A stretch of 64,000 bases of DNA, from contig CAVQYJ010000008.1 of the NCBI GenBank assembly GCA_963718145.1, positions 1 through 64,000 on the forward strand. The letters are read 5' to 3'. The stretch comes from UBA7672 sp963718145 (GTDB taxonomy: Bacteria; Pseudomonadota; Alphaproteobacteria; Caulobacterales; Hyphomonadaceae). Below are positions 53,943 to 61,715 of this stretch, one piece after another. The notes under the pieces are model-generated. The model searched no databases. It was not told the origin of the DNA and saw nothing but the letters and a program-made list of their open reading frames with translations. The translations under genes were made by a program, and so were the position numbers. Numbering within the stretch: the stretch's first letter is position 1; every line of letters starts with the position of its first letter.

Positions 53943-55334
53943 ATGGCGGTGGAACTTAGACCCCGGATCGTAGTCATCGGCGTCGGCGGCGCTGGCGGGA
54001 ACGCGGTCAACAACATGATCGACGCCAACCTCCAGGGCGTTGAATTCGTGGTCGCCAACACCGACGCGCAAGCCCTCGCCAGGTCCAAGGCCCCGACCCA
54101 GATCCAGCTCGGCGCCGCCCGCACGGCCGGCCTCGGAGCTGGCGCCAATCCCGAAGTCGGGATGGAGGCCGCCAAGGAATCCGCAGACGAGATCAAGAAG
54201 CTCCTGTCCGGCGCCCACATGTGCTTCATCGCCGCCGGCATGGGCGGCGGCACGGGAACCGGGGCCGCCCCGATCATCGCGCGCATCGCGAAGGAACAGA
54301 AGGTCCTCACCGTCGGCGTGGTCACCAAGCCATTCGACTTCGAAGGCAAGCGCCGCATGCAGGTGGCCGACAAGGGCATTGTCGACCTGCGCGCCGAAGT
54401 CGACACGCTGCTGATCATCCCGAACCAGAACCTGTTCCGCATCGCCAACAAGGACACGACTTTCGCCGAGGCGTTCGGCATGGCCGACAAGGTCCTGTAC
54501 TCGGGCGTGCGCGGCATTACCGACCTGATGGTCATGCCGGGCCTCATCAATCTCGATTTCGCGGACGTGCGAACGGTGATGTCGAGCATGGGTTCGGCGA
54601 TGATGGGCGAGGGCGAAGGCGAAGGTGAAAACCGGGCGCTGAAGGCCGCCAAGACCGCGATCGCCAATCCGTTGCTCGACGACGTGTCGATGCGCGGCGC
54701 CAAGGGCGTCCTGATCAACATCACGGGCGGATACGACATGACGCTGTTCGAGGTCGACGAGGCCGCGAACGAAGTTCGCCGCGAAGTCGATGTTGATGCG
54801 CACATCATCCTCGGCTCGACCTTCGACGAGAAGATGGCGGGCAGGATCCGCGTCTCGGTCGTCGCCGCTGGCCTGCAGCAAGGTGTGGCCCAGACCCGCC
54901 CCGCCCCACATGCGATGCGCGAGCAGATCGCGGGCAATCTCACCGTCTCCGCGATCAACGCGCCGTCGCCCGCCGCTGAACTTGGCCTGCAGACCGCGCC
55001 GGCCGCCGCACCGCAGCCGAAGCCCGTGATCATGGCGCCGGTCAGCGCGCCGGAATATGTCGAGCCGCAGCGTGCTTCGCCGCCGCCGATCATCCGTCCC
55101 CGGCCGATGCCGATTGCGGAAGAGGCCGAGCCTGTCCTCGCCCGCGAGCCGGAGCCTGCTCCGCAAGCCGCGCCCGCCCAGGGCGGCCGGTCGTTTGCGG
55201 CGCTGTTCGGCTGGAAACACAAGCCGGCGGAAGAGCCTGTCGTCACCCATGCGCCGAAGCCTTCGGCGCAGGACGACTCGTTCGACGACGAGCTGGAAAT
55301 CCCGGCCTTCCTGCGCCGGTCCGCGAATACCTGA
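53943..55334 (+). CDS. ftsZ: Cell division GTPase FtsZ
   Basis: A 463-residue tubulin homologue forming the Z-ring. GTP-binding signature GGGTGTGAAP near residue 105, N-terminal VIGVGGAGGNAVNNM, and FADVRTVMSSMGSAMMGEG with the T7-loop region are intact. A long Pro/Ala-rich linker (about 325-440) leads to the conserved C-terminal peptide DDELEIPAFLRR that binds FtsA and other partners. The gap upstream holds a CtrA-like box. Confidence 0.97.
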   Translation: MAVELRPRIVVIGVGGAGGNAVNNMIDANLQGVEFVVANTDAQALARSKAPTQIQLGAARTAGLGAGANPEVGMEAAKESADEIKKLLSGAHMCFIAAGMGGGTGTGAAPIIARIAKEQKVLTVGVVTKPFDFEGKRRMQVADKGIVDLRAEVDTLLIIPNQNLFRIANKDTTFAEAFGMADKVLYSGVRGITDLMVMPGLINLDFADVRTVMSSMGSAMMGEGEGEGENRALKAAKTAIANPLLDDVSMRGAKGVLINITGGYDMTLFEVDEAANEVRREVDVDAHIILGSTFDEKMAGRIRVSVVAAGLQQGVAQTRPAPHAMREQIAGNLTVSAINAPSPAAELGLQTAPAAAPQPKPVIMAPVSAPEYVEPQRASPPPIIRPRPMPIAEEAEPVLAREPEPAPQAAPAQGGRSFAALFGWKHKPAEEPVVTHAPKPSAQDDSFDDELEIPAFLRRSANT

Positions 55335-55437
55335 TTTCTCCTTTGCAAGGCTGATCGTACGCGATGGCGCATGAGGATGCGTGCTCGCCGGCGAGGGCCG
55401 CGAGGTGCGCGGGATTGAATCTCGAAACTGGTCCGAG

Positions 55438-55971
55438 CTAGGGCGGTTCGAGGGCGCGGAGTGTTGCGGCGTTCGGCGCGGCCGCCTCCGTTACGCGACG
55501 AAGATGTCGTGCGCCATTTCCCCCGCGCTGCGCGCTGGGGAGGCAAGTCCCGCGATCCCTGAGATCAGAGAGCGGATCGCGCTGAAGCTGTTCGGCTTCC
55601 TCGCGCCAGCGCTTCGCCATGCGCAGGGCGAGGCGGCGAGAGTGTTGCAGCGCATACTGGTGGCGCACCCAGCGGCCCTTGAGGTGGCGCGGGGATTTGA
55701 GCCTGGGAAGGTAGAAAGTCTCGAGGGGGAGATGCATGCGCGGCAGGCCGGCCAGGCGCCGTGCTGTCTTGTAGATCGCCCGGGCAAGGCGGGCTTCGGA
55801 GTCGTAGAGGTGATGGACCATGCCCCAGACCTCCTCGCGGGTGAGGGCGCGCGAGGTGTCCATCAGCCGCGCAACGACGAGCGTGAACCAGGCCCAATGC
55901 CAGGCGCTCGCGAACCGCTCCAGGATGGAGAGGGCGAGGGAGGCGAGGCTCAGTCCTTTCGTGGCGTGCAT
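55438..55971 (-). CDS. Unknown protein opposing the division cluster
   Basis: A 177-residue protein on the strand opposite ftsZ and lpxC. The N-terminal part is Trp/His/Phe-rich and hydrophobic (ERFASAWHWAWFTLVVARLM); the middle is basic and helical (DSEARLARAIYKTARRLAGL, RHLKGRWVRHQYALQHSRRL). The composition is protein-like and the frame is long for chance, but no motif is recognised. GGGGA lies a few bases before ATG 55971. Perhaps a membrane-associated or RNA/DNA-binding protein. It separates ftsZ from lpxC. Confidence 0.6.
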   Translation of the reverse strand: MHATKGLSLASLALSILERFASAWHWAWFTLVVARLMDTSRALTREEVWGMVHHLYDSEARLARAIYKTARRLAGLPRMHLPLETFYLPRLKSPRHLKGRWVRHQYALQHSRRLALRMAKRWREEAEQLQRDPLSDLRDRGTCLPSAQRGGNGARHLRRVTEAAAPNAATLRALEPP

Positions 55972-56260
55972 GCGGATCCCCGGAGTTCGAGGACGCAGTA
56001 TCGCCCAGGGTCCAGAGGGGGCGGGGAGAATAAAAGTTCCCCAACAGCGGCGAGATGAACCCTGGGCGGCAAAAGCGGGGGTTTTCGCGATCTGGAGGCG
56101 GACGGAATTGCAGGTTCTCCCGCGGGATTGGGCGCAATACCGTCCGGGTCAGAGCGGCGGAGCGTCGCGCCTCTCGGGGCGGATGTTTGTGAGCGGCGGG
56201 AGCAGAAGCCCCAAGGTTCCTGGCCCGGCAACAACGGGCAACAAGGCTTGAATTGATGGG

Positions 56261-57159
56261 ATGATGGCTCCAGCCTACCCCGCCAGCCGAGCGAGGATTC
56301 CCTGGGCCATCAACATACCATTGCACGCACTGCGAGCTGCACCGGAACGGGCCTGCATTCAGGTGCGGCGGTGACGCTGACCCTCCGTCCGGCGGGGGCA
56401 GGCGAAGGCGTGAGGTTCGTGCGCACGGATGTGTCGGGGCGCGATCCCGTGATTGTCGCGAGCGCGCTCAACGTGTCGGCGCCGCAACTGGGCACGAACC
56501 TGACCAATGCCGACGACGTGTCGGTTGCGACGGTGGAGCATTTCCTGGCGGCATGTTCGGGGCTGGGCGTCGACAATGTCGTGGCCGAACTTGACGGGCC
56601 TGAGCTGCCGATCTTCGACGGGTCTTCGAAGGCGTTCGTGGAGCTGCTGGGCGAGGCGGGGCTGGTCCAGCAGGGCGCGGCGCGGCGGGTGCTGAAGATC
56701 CTGCAGACGGTCGAGGTGCGCGACGGGGTGAAGTGGGCGCGGCTGTCGCCTGGCAAGCGCTTCGAGATGGCGGTGACGATCGACTACAGGACGCGCGCCA
56801 TCGGGCGGCAGACGATCCGGTTCGCCATGGCGCCCGGGGCGTTCGCGCGCGAAGTGGCGGGCGCCCGGACGTTCGGCTTCCTGCATGAGGTCGAGATGAT
56901 GCGCTCGATGGGGAAGGCGCTGGGCGGGTCGCTGGAGAATGCGATCGTCATCGACGGCGACGTGATCCTCAACGAGGGCGGGCTGCAGAGCGAGGACGAG
57001 TTTGTGCGGCACAAGCTGCTGGACGTGATCGGCGACCTGTTCCTCGCGGGCGGGCCGATCGAGGGGCTCTATGAGGGCGAGCAGCCGGGGCATGCGCTGA
57101 ACAATCGCCTGCTGCGGGCGGTGTTTGCGGACGCCACGGCATATGAATGGAGAGAGTAG
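56261..57159 (+). CDS. lpxC: UDP-3-O-acyl-N-acetylglucosamine deacetylase (5' end disrupted)
   Basis: Zn-dependent deacetylase committing lipid A synthesis. Zn ligands are seen in SVATVEHFLAA and RHKLLDVIGD, with DGPELPIFDGSSKAFVELL between. Conserved coding extends upstream of the first in-frame GTG (56371): HTIARTASCTGTGLHSGAAV is readable back to about 56308, but has no ATG in frame. ATG 56261 (MMAPAYPAS) fits if one G is missing from the GGG at 56304-56306, which would give about 299 residues, normal for LpxC. CTG 56302 is the alternative. It lies in the division cluster downstream of ftsZ. Confidence 0.88.
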
Positions 57160-57164
57160 CGGGC

Positions 57165-57255
57165 CGGGAGTAGGGTATCGGGAACAGGGGATAGCGATTT
57201 GCACGCCGGTGGGGCGAGTCCGACCACGACTTCCTATTCGCTGTTCCCTACGCCC
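57165..57255. repeat. Imperfect inverted repeat (REP-like) after lpxC
   Basis: A left arm with GAGTAGGG and GGGAACAGGGGATAGCGA is complementary, with gaps, to a right arm with CTATTCGCTGTTCCCTACGCCC. Such GGGAATAG/CTATTCCC palindromes are common as intergenic repeats in alphaproteobacteria. I find no second copy in this window. Confidence 0.4.
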
Positions 57256-57343
57256 GTCTTCCAGCTACTGCCTTGATTTCGTCCCGAAGCGCACGGCATC
57301 CTGACATGACAGACAAGGCCGAATGGCCATCAGGGTGACGGAC

Positions 57344-58375
57344 ATGCTGCGCAATTCGATTGTGGCCTCGCTGGCGCTGGTTGTGGCGGCGTGTGGAGGG
57401 TCGGACGGCGACGGCTTTAGCGCCGGCAAGGCCGCGATGGAGCAAACCGCGCCGACGATGGCGATGGCGCCTCCTCCGCCGCCGCCCGCGCCAGCAGCGA
57501 TGGATGCTTTCGCTTCACGTGCTGAAAGCGCGGTGGGCGGAACCGTGAGCTTCGATTCGCCCGGCCAGCAGGCGATCATCCAGCAGGACCAGCAAGGCGG
57601 CGGCGGCGGCGGACAGCCGGTGCAGCTGATCGCCTACACCTACAATTACGGCTTCAAGGTTCCGCCGGCGAAGATGGAAGGGCTGCTCACCGCGCACAAG
57701 GCGGCATGCGAGCGAGCGGGGCCGCAGAAGTGCTATGTCGTGAATTCCTCGATCTCGGGCATCGGGCAGGAGTCGAGCTATGGCCAGCTCACCGTGCGCG
57801 GGGCGCCGGACTGGGTGAAGACCTTCCAGACAGGGATGGCCGACAGCCTGAAGCCGTTCGATGCCGATCTCGACAGCAACAATGACTCGGCCGAGGACCT
57901 GACGGTGCAGATCGTCGACTCCGAGGCGCGGCTCAAGTCGATGAAGACGATGCGCGACCGGCTGCAGGAATTGCTGCGCGACCGGCCGGGGCGGCTGTCG
58001 GACCTGCTGGAGATCGAGCGCGAGTTTGCGCGGGTGCAGGCGGACATCGATTCGCACGAGTCGGTGCTCGCGGCGCTGAAGCTGCGCGTGGCCATGTCGG
58101 TGATGACGCTGAACTACCAGCCGAAATACGGCGCGGTCTCGGAATCGATCTGGCGGCCGCTGGGCGATGCGTTCGGCAATTTCGTGCCGAACATGGCCTC
58201 GACGCTTGCCGGAATCGTGGAGTTCATCAGCGCGGTGCTGCCGGTGGTGATCGTCGGCGGGGTGATCATCTGGGGGCTGATGGCGCTGTGGGGCTGGCGC
58301 AGGAAGAAGCGCAAGGCGAAGCCGGGTCCGCTGACGCCCAGGGCGGCGGGCTCGGGCGGGCCGGGCGGGCCGTAA
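57344..58375 (+). CDS. DUF4349 lipoprotein
   Basis: A 343-residue lipoprotein: signal to VAACGG (Cys near 18), a Pro/Gly-rich linker (about 40-95), the DUF4349 domain with beta strands and a long coiled-coil (about 195-245, DSEARLKSMKTMRDRLQELL), and a C-terminal membrane helix (about 290-315) with a basic tail. So it has both a lipid anchor and a membrane helix. ATG 57344 opens the lipoprotein signal; ATG 57323 is seven codons upstream. The role is unknown; it lies between lpxC and bamD. Confidence 0.82.
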   Translation: MLRNSIVASLALVVAACGGSDGDGFSAGKAAMEQTAPTMAMAPPPPPPAPAAMDAFASRAESAVGGTVSFDSPGQQAIIQQDQQGGGGGGQPVQLIAYTYNYGFKVPPAKMEGLLTAHKAACERAGPQKCYVVNSSISGIGQESSYGQLTVRGAPDWVKTFQTGMADSLKPFDADLDSNNDSAEDLTVQIVDSEARLKSMKTMRDRLQELLRDRPGRLSDLLEIEREFARVQADIDSHESVLAALKLRVAMSVMTLNYQPKYGAVSESIWRPLGDAFGNFVPNMASTLAGIVEFISAVLPVVIVGGVIIWGLMALWGWRRKKRKAKPGPLTPRAAGSGGPGGP

Positions 58376-58460
58376 ACGCGCAGATTTGGCCGCAGCCATT
58401 TGGCTTGGACGAGGGCTTTGCGCTGGGCTAGAACGGCGCCGATCAGTCGCGGAGCATCGC

Positions 58461-59306
58461 ATGCATTTCTCGTCCGGAATCAAGGCGTCGCTGCTGCTGG
58501 GCGTGGCCCTGCTGGATGTCGGGTGCGCCTCCAACACGCGCTCGCGCGAGCTCGCCTATGTCGAGCGGCCGGTCGAGACGATCTATTCGGACGCTGTGAA
58601 GAGCCTCGACCGCAGGGTGTGGGACCAGGCGGCCGAGCAGTTCGACGAGGTACAGCGCCAGCATCCCTATTCGCCCTGGGCGCAGCGCGCCATGCTGATG
58701 GCGGCCTATTCGCGCTATCGCCGCGGCGGGGCGGACGGCTATGAGAAGGCGATCGCGTCGGCGCAGGAATACATCACCCTGCACCCGGGCGGCGATGGCG
58801 CGCCCTACGCCTACTATCTGATCGCCGTGTGCCAGTTCGACCAGATCCTCGATGTGGGCCGGGAGCAGACACGGGCGGAGCTGGCGCTGGCCTCGCTCAA
58901 CGAGGTGGTGCAGCGCTATCCCGGGAGCGAATACGCCAAGGACGCCGAGCTGAAGCAGGACATGGTCCGCGACCAGCTTGCCGGCAAGGAGATGGAGATC
59001 GGGCGCTATTACCTGCAGCGTTCGGAACACCTGGCGGCGATCAACCGCTTCAAGAAGGTGGTGCAGCTGTACGACACCACCAGCCATGCACCCGAGGCGT
59101 TGCACCGGCTGGTCGAGTCCTACATGTCGATCGGGCTGATGGGACAGGCGCAGGCGACGGCGGCGGTGCTGGGCCACAACTATCCCGGCTCGGAATGGTA
59201 TGCCGACAGCTACGCGCTGATGCAGGGGCAGGGCGTGGCCCTGCCCGAGAAGCCGAACAGCCGCGCCGGTTTCAACATGTTCGAGCGGATCGGGAAGATT
59301 TTCTAG
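58461..59306 (+). CDS. bamD: Outer-membrane assembly lipoprotein BamD
   Basis: A 281-residue TPR lipoprotein of the BAM complex, which inserts beta-barrel proteins into the outer membrane. The signal ends in DVGCAS; Asp three residues before the cysteine is unusual in a lipobox. TPR units follow: YSDAVKSLDRRVWDQAAEQF, DEVQRQHPYSPWAQRAMLM, ASLNEVVQRYPGSEYAKDA, HLAAINRFKKVVQLYDTTSH, LHRLVESYMSIGLMGQAQAT. Start ATG 58461 follows GGAG. Near lpxC as in related genomes. Confidence 0.92.
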   Translation: MHFSSGIKASLLLGVALLDVGCASNTRSRELAYVERPVETIYSDAVKSLDRRVWDQAAEQFDEVQRQHPYSPWAQRAMLMAAYSRYRRGGADGYEKAIASAQEYITLHPGGDGAPYAYYLIAVCQFDQILDVGREQTRAELALASLNEVVQRYPGSEYAKDAELKQDMVRDQLAGKEMEIGRYYLQRSEHLAAINRFKKVVQLYDTTSHAPEALHRLVESYMSIGLMGQAQATAAVLGHNYPGSEWYADSYALMQGQGVALPEKPNSRAGFNMFERIGKIF

Positions 59307-59346
59307 GACGAGGTTCCAGACCTGAGCCTAGCCCCGCGAGCCTGAC

Positions 59347-60528
59347 CTACAGCCCCATCTGCGTCCGGAACTTGCGGCGCAGCAGGTCGATCGGGGCGAG
59401 GCCGGAATCCGACTTGTAGTGCCAGAAGGTCCAGCCATTGCACGATGGCGCATTCTGCACGTGGGCGCCCATGCGGTGGATCGAGCCGGTGGCGTCGCCA
59501 TTTGCAAGCGAGCCGTCAGCGCGGACGCGGGCGACGTGGCGGTTCTGCGGACAATAGAGGCGATCGCCGGGGCGGACGAGGCCGTGCTCGACCAGCGCGC
59601 CGAAAGGCACGCGCGGTTCGGACTTCTTGGAGGACTGCACCTCGATGTCTTCGGCGCCCAGCGCGCGGACATTCTCGATGCGGCGGGTGGCGACGTCGAC
59701 ATAGTCCTCGTCACGCTCGAGGCCGATGAAGCGGCGGTCGAGCAGTTTTGCGACCGCGCCGGTGGTGCCGGTGCCGAAGAACGGGTCAAGAATGACGTCG
59801 CCCGGGTTCGTGGTGCCGACAAGAATGCGGTGGAGCAGGGCTTCGGGCTTCTGCGTCGGGTGCGATTTCCTGCCGTCGTCATTCTTCATGCGCTCGCCGC
59901 CCGAGCAGATCGGGAAGGTCCACCAGTCGGAGCGCGCCTGGATGTCGTCATTGCCGGTCTTCAGCGCGTCGTAGTTGAAGGTGTATCGCTTCTGCTCGTG
60001 GCTGCGGGTGGCCCAGATCAGGGTCTCGTGCGCATTGGCAAGACGAGTGCCCTTGAAGTTGGGCATCGGGTTGGACTTGTTCCACACCACGTCGTTGAGG
60101 ATCCAGAAGCCGAGGTCCTGGATCGCGGCGCCGACGCGGAAGATGTTGTGGTAGCTGCCGATGACCCAGATGGCGCCGTCGGGCTTCAGGATGCGGCGCG
60201 CGGCTTTGAGCCAGTCGCGGGTGAATTTGTCGTAGGCGGCGAAACTGTCGAACTTGTCCCAGTCATTGTTGACGGCGTCGACATGGGAATTGTCGGGGCG
60301 GGTGAGATCGCCACCGAGTTGGAGATTGTAGGGCGGGTCGGCGAAAACCAGATCGATCGAAGCTTCGGGAAGCGCGTTCATCGATTCGATGCAGTCGCCG
60401 ACGATGATCTGGTCGAGCGGGAGTGCGGGCGAGGCTGCGGAAATCTTTGGAGCGGCAGCCGTGCGCAGGGCCGCCGACTTTCCTTTTGAGGCGCTCTTCT
60501 GAGCGGGCTCGATCGTTTTGATCGCCAT
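59347..60528 (-). CDS. ccrM: Cell-cycle DNA adenine methyltransferase CcrM (GANTC)
   Basis: A 393-residue N6-adenine methyltransferase of the beta class. The catalytic motif DPPY is in VFADPPYNLQLGG and the AdoMet-binding motif in DPFFGTGTTGAVA, in the beta-class order. The C-terminal domain (PFGALVEHGLVRPGDRLY, GSIHRMGAHVQNAPSCNGW) is the CcrM-specific part needed for GANTC recognition. An Ala/Lys-rich N-terminal extension of about 35 residues is present. It methylates GAnTC after replication and controls cell-cycle promoters. ATG 60528 is chosen. Three GANTC sites lie in the 115 bases upstream. Confidence 0.94.
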   Translation of the reverse strand: MAIKTIEPAQKSASKGKSAALRTAAAPKISAASPALPLDQIIVGDCIESMNALPEASIDLVFADPPYNLQLGGDLTRPDNSHVDAVNNDWDKFDSFAAYDKFTRDWLKAARRILKPDGAIWVIGSYHNIFRVGAAIQDLGFWILNDVVWNKSNPMPNFKGTRLANAHETLIWATRSHEQKRYTFNYDALKTGNDDIQARSDWWTFPICSGGERMKNDDGRKSHPTQKPEALLHRILVGTTNPGDVILDPFFGTGTTGAVAKLLDRRFIGLERDEDYVDVATRRIENVRALGAEDIEVQSSKKSEPRVPFGALVEHGLVRPGDRLYCPQNRHVARVRADGSLANGDATGSIHRMGAHVQNAPSCNGWTFWHYKSDSGLAPIDLLRRKFRTQMGL

Positions 60529-60573
60529 GGTCAACTCTCACACCAAGCCCGAAACGCCGGACCGAAGCGAGAA

Positions 60574-60643
60574 GAGTCGCTGATGCGCGTGAATAACCCG
60601 TTGATTCAATGGTTAAGCGGGGATTTACCAAGAAAAACGAGTC
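60574..60643. promoter_or_regulatory. Cluster of three GANTC sites upstream of ccrM
   Basis: GAGTC at 60574-60578, GATTC at 60603-60607 and GAGTC at 60639-60643, all within 70 bases of the ccrM 5' side. GANTC is the enzyme's own target, so methylation feedback on ccrM is plausible, as in Caulobacter. A TTAACCAT half-site overlaps the middle site on the minus strand. Confidence 0.6.
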
Positions 60644-60725
60644 ATGCTCGAACACGGTTTTGCAGGGTGTTTTGATTGCCGTAGCGAGGTGCGGGCCGAG
60701 GTCTGCGGGGAATCGCGAAACAATT

Positions 60726-60751
60726 CTGCCCGGCATGGGGATGCCGGGCAG
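60726..60751 (-). terminator. Hairpin after the membrane protein gene at 60776
   Basis: Perfect arms CTGCCCGGCAT and ATGCCGGGCAG around a GGGG loop (plus strand), 25 bases beyond the stop. The minus-strand downstream is moderately U-rich (AATTGTTT). Confidence 0.7.
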
Positions 60752-60775
60752 GTTGAGATCGAAAGAGATGCCGTT

Positions 60776-61465
60776 TCAGACCGTCGGCGGGGCCGGCTGA
60801 CCGGTGGTGCGGCGCAGGACGAACATCTTGAGATGCACATTGCGGTCGCGATGATGGCCGGCGACGCCCGCTGCAAAGAAGGCGGAGACGGCGCCGACGA
60901 GCAGGGATGCCGCCGTCACGAAGGCCGAGAGGATGGTGAGCTTGCGCACAACTTCCGTTCGCCGCTCAGCCGTGGTTTCACTGCGAGCCTGCGGGTTGGT
61001 GCGGGCTTCGTCGCTGGCCGCCTGATCGACTTCGGCGCCGGCGGCTTGCGCCACGCTGGCGACGAGGTCGCCGCTGGCGTTGTTCGCTGCGGCGGCTGCT
61101 CCGCCAAGGGTGGCGAAGGAGATGACCGCAGCGGCGATGACGCCGACACCCCAGGCGAGCAGGCCGTGCAGACCGTCGCGGACGTCGGTCTCATGTTCGC
61201 TGGACTCGGCGTGGCGCGTGCGCAGGCGGGCTGCGACGTAGCCGCCGACCCAGAAGCTGATCACCTGGACGGCGATCAAGAACAGGCCTGCGCCGAAAGC
61301 GAACATGGCTGGCGAAACGCCTTCGCCTTCATAGGGCGAATTGACGCTCAACCCGAGGCCAAGGCCGAAGGTGGAGAGGACAAGACCGATGGCGGTAGCG
61401 AGGGCCGCGCCGGCGAGGATGGCTGCCCAGTCTACAGTGGACCGGGCCGTGATGACTTCGGGCAT
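60776..61465 (-). CDS. Membrane protein, unknown
   Basis: A 229-residue polytopic protein with about four hydrophobic helices (about 13-36, 52-76, 105-125 and 178-200). A small residue-rich first helix (AAILAGAALATAIGLVLSTF) and an acidic/Arg-rich soluble loop (about 140-170, DEARTNPQARSETTAERR) are notable. No family recognised; similar short multi-helix proteins occur widely in alphaproteobacteria. A 24-residue membrane protein gene (61484-61558) lies just upstream on the same strand and may share its transcript. Confidence 0.7.
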   Translation of the reverse strand: MPEVITARSTVDWAAILAGAALATAIGLVLSTFGLGLGLSVNSPYEGEGVSPAMFAFGAGLFLIAVQVISFWVGGYVAARLRTRHAESSEHETDVRDGLHGLLAWGVGVIAAAVISFATLGGAAAAANNASGDLVASVAQAAGAEVDQAASDEARTNPQARSETTAERRTEVVRKLTILSAFVTAASLLVGAVSAFFAAGVAGHHRDRNVHLKMFVLRRTTGQPAPPTV

Positions 61466-61483
61466 GAGGGTGATGTCCTGTGG

Positions 61484-61558
61484 TTAGTTGAGGCCGACGA
61501 AGGACAGGACCGCCAGGACGACGACGACGAGACCGACAATATAAATGACCGAATTCAA
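61484..61558 (-). CDS. 24-residue single-helix membrane protein
   Basis: TTG 61558 is preceded by GGAGGAG five bases upstream, a very strong ribosome site. The product begins MNSVIYIVGLVV and ends LSFVGLN; almost the whole chain is one hydrophobic helix. Small membrane proteins of this kind are widespread in alphaproteobacteria. It lies 18 bases upstream of the 60776-61465 gene and may be expressed with it. Too short for ordinary gene callers. Confidence 0.7.
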   Translation of the reverse strand: MNSVIYIVGLVVVVLAVLSFVGLN

Positions 61559-61715
61559 GGACCGCTCCTCCAATGATGATGCCGCGTGCTGAAAAGGCGA
61601 GCCGCGCCTGCACCAATGTGCCCCTCATGCGTTTGTTCCCCCGGTTCACGAAAAGACCTCGCATGCCGCAGGGGCGAGGCCGGTAAGCGGGCCCGGCGTC
61701 TTCAGGGTCAGGCGC

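Noticed and set aside
53774..55546. Long minus-strand frames opposite ftsZ
   Set aside because: FtsZ is unmistakable on the plus strand; the opposite frames are Ala/Ser/Arg-rich noise.
61649..61664. GTTC-N5-GTTC in the gap after the radical SAM gene
   Set aside because: Spacer is five bases, not the seven required for an alphaproteobacterial LexA box.
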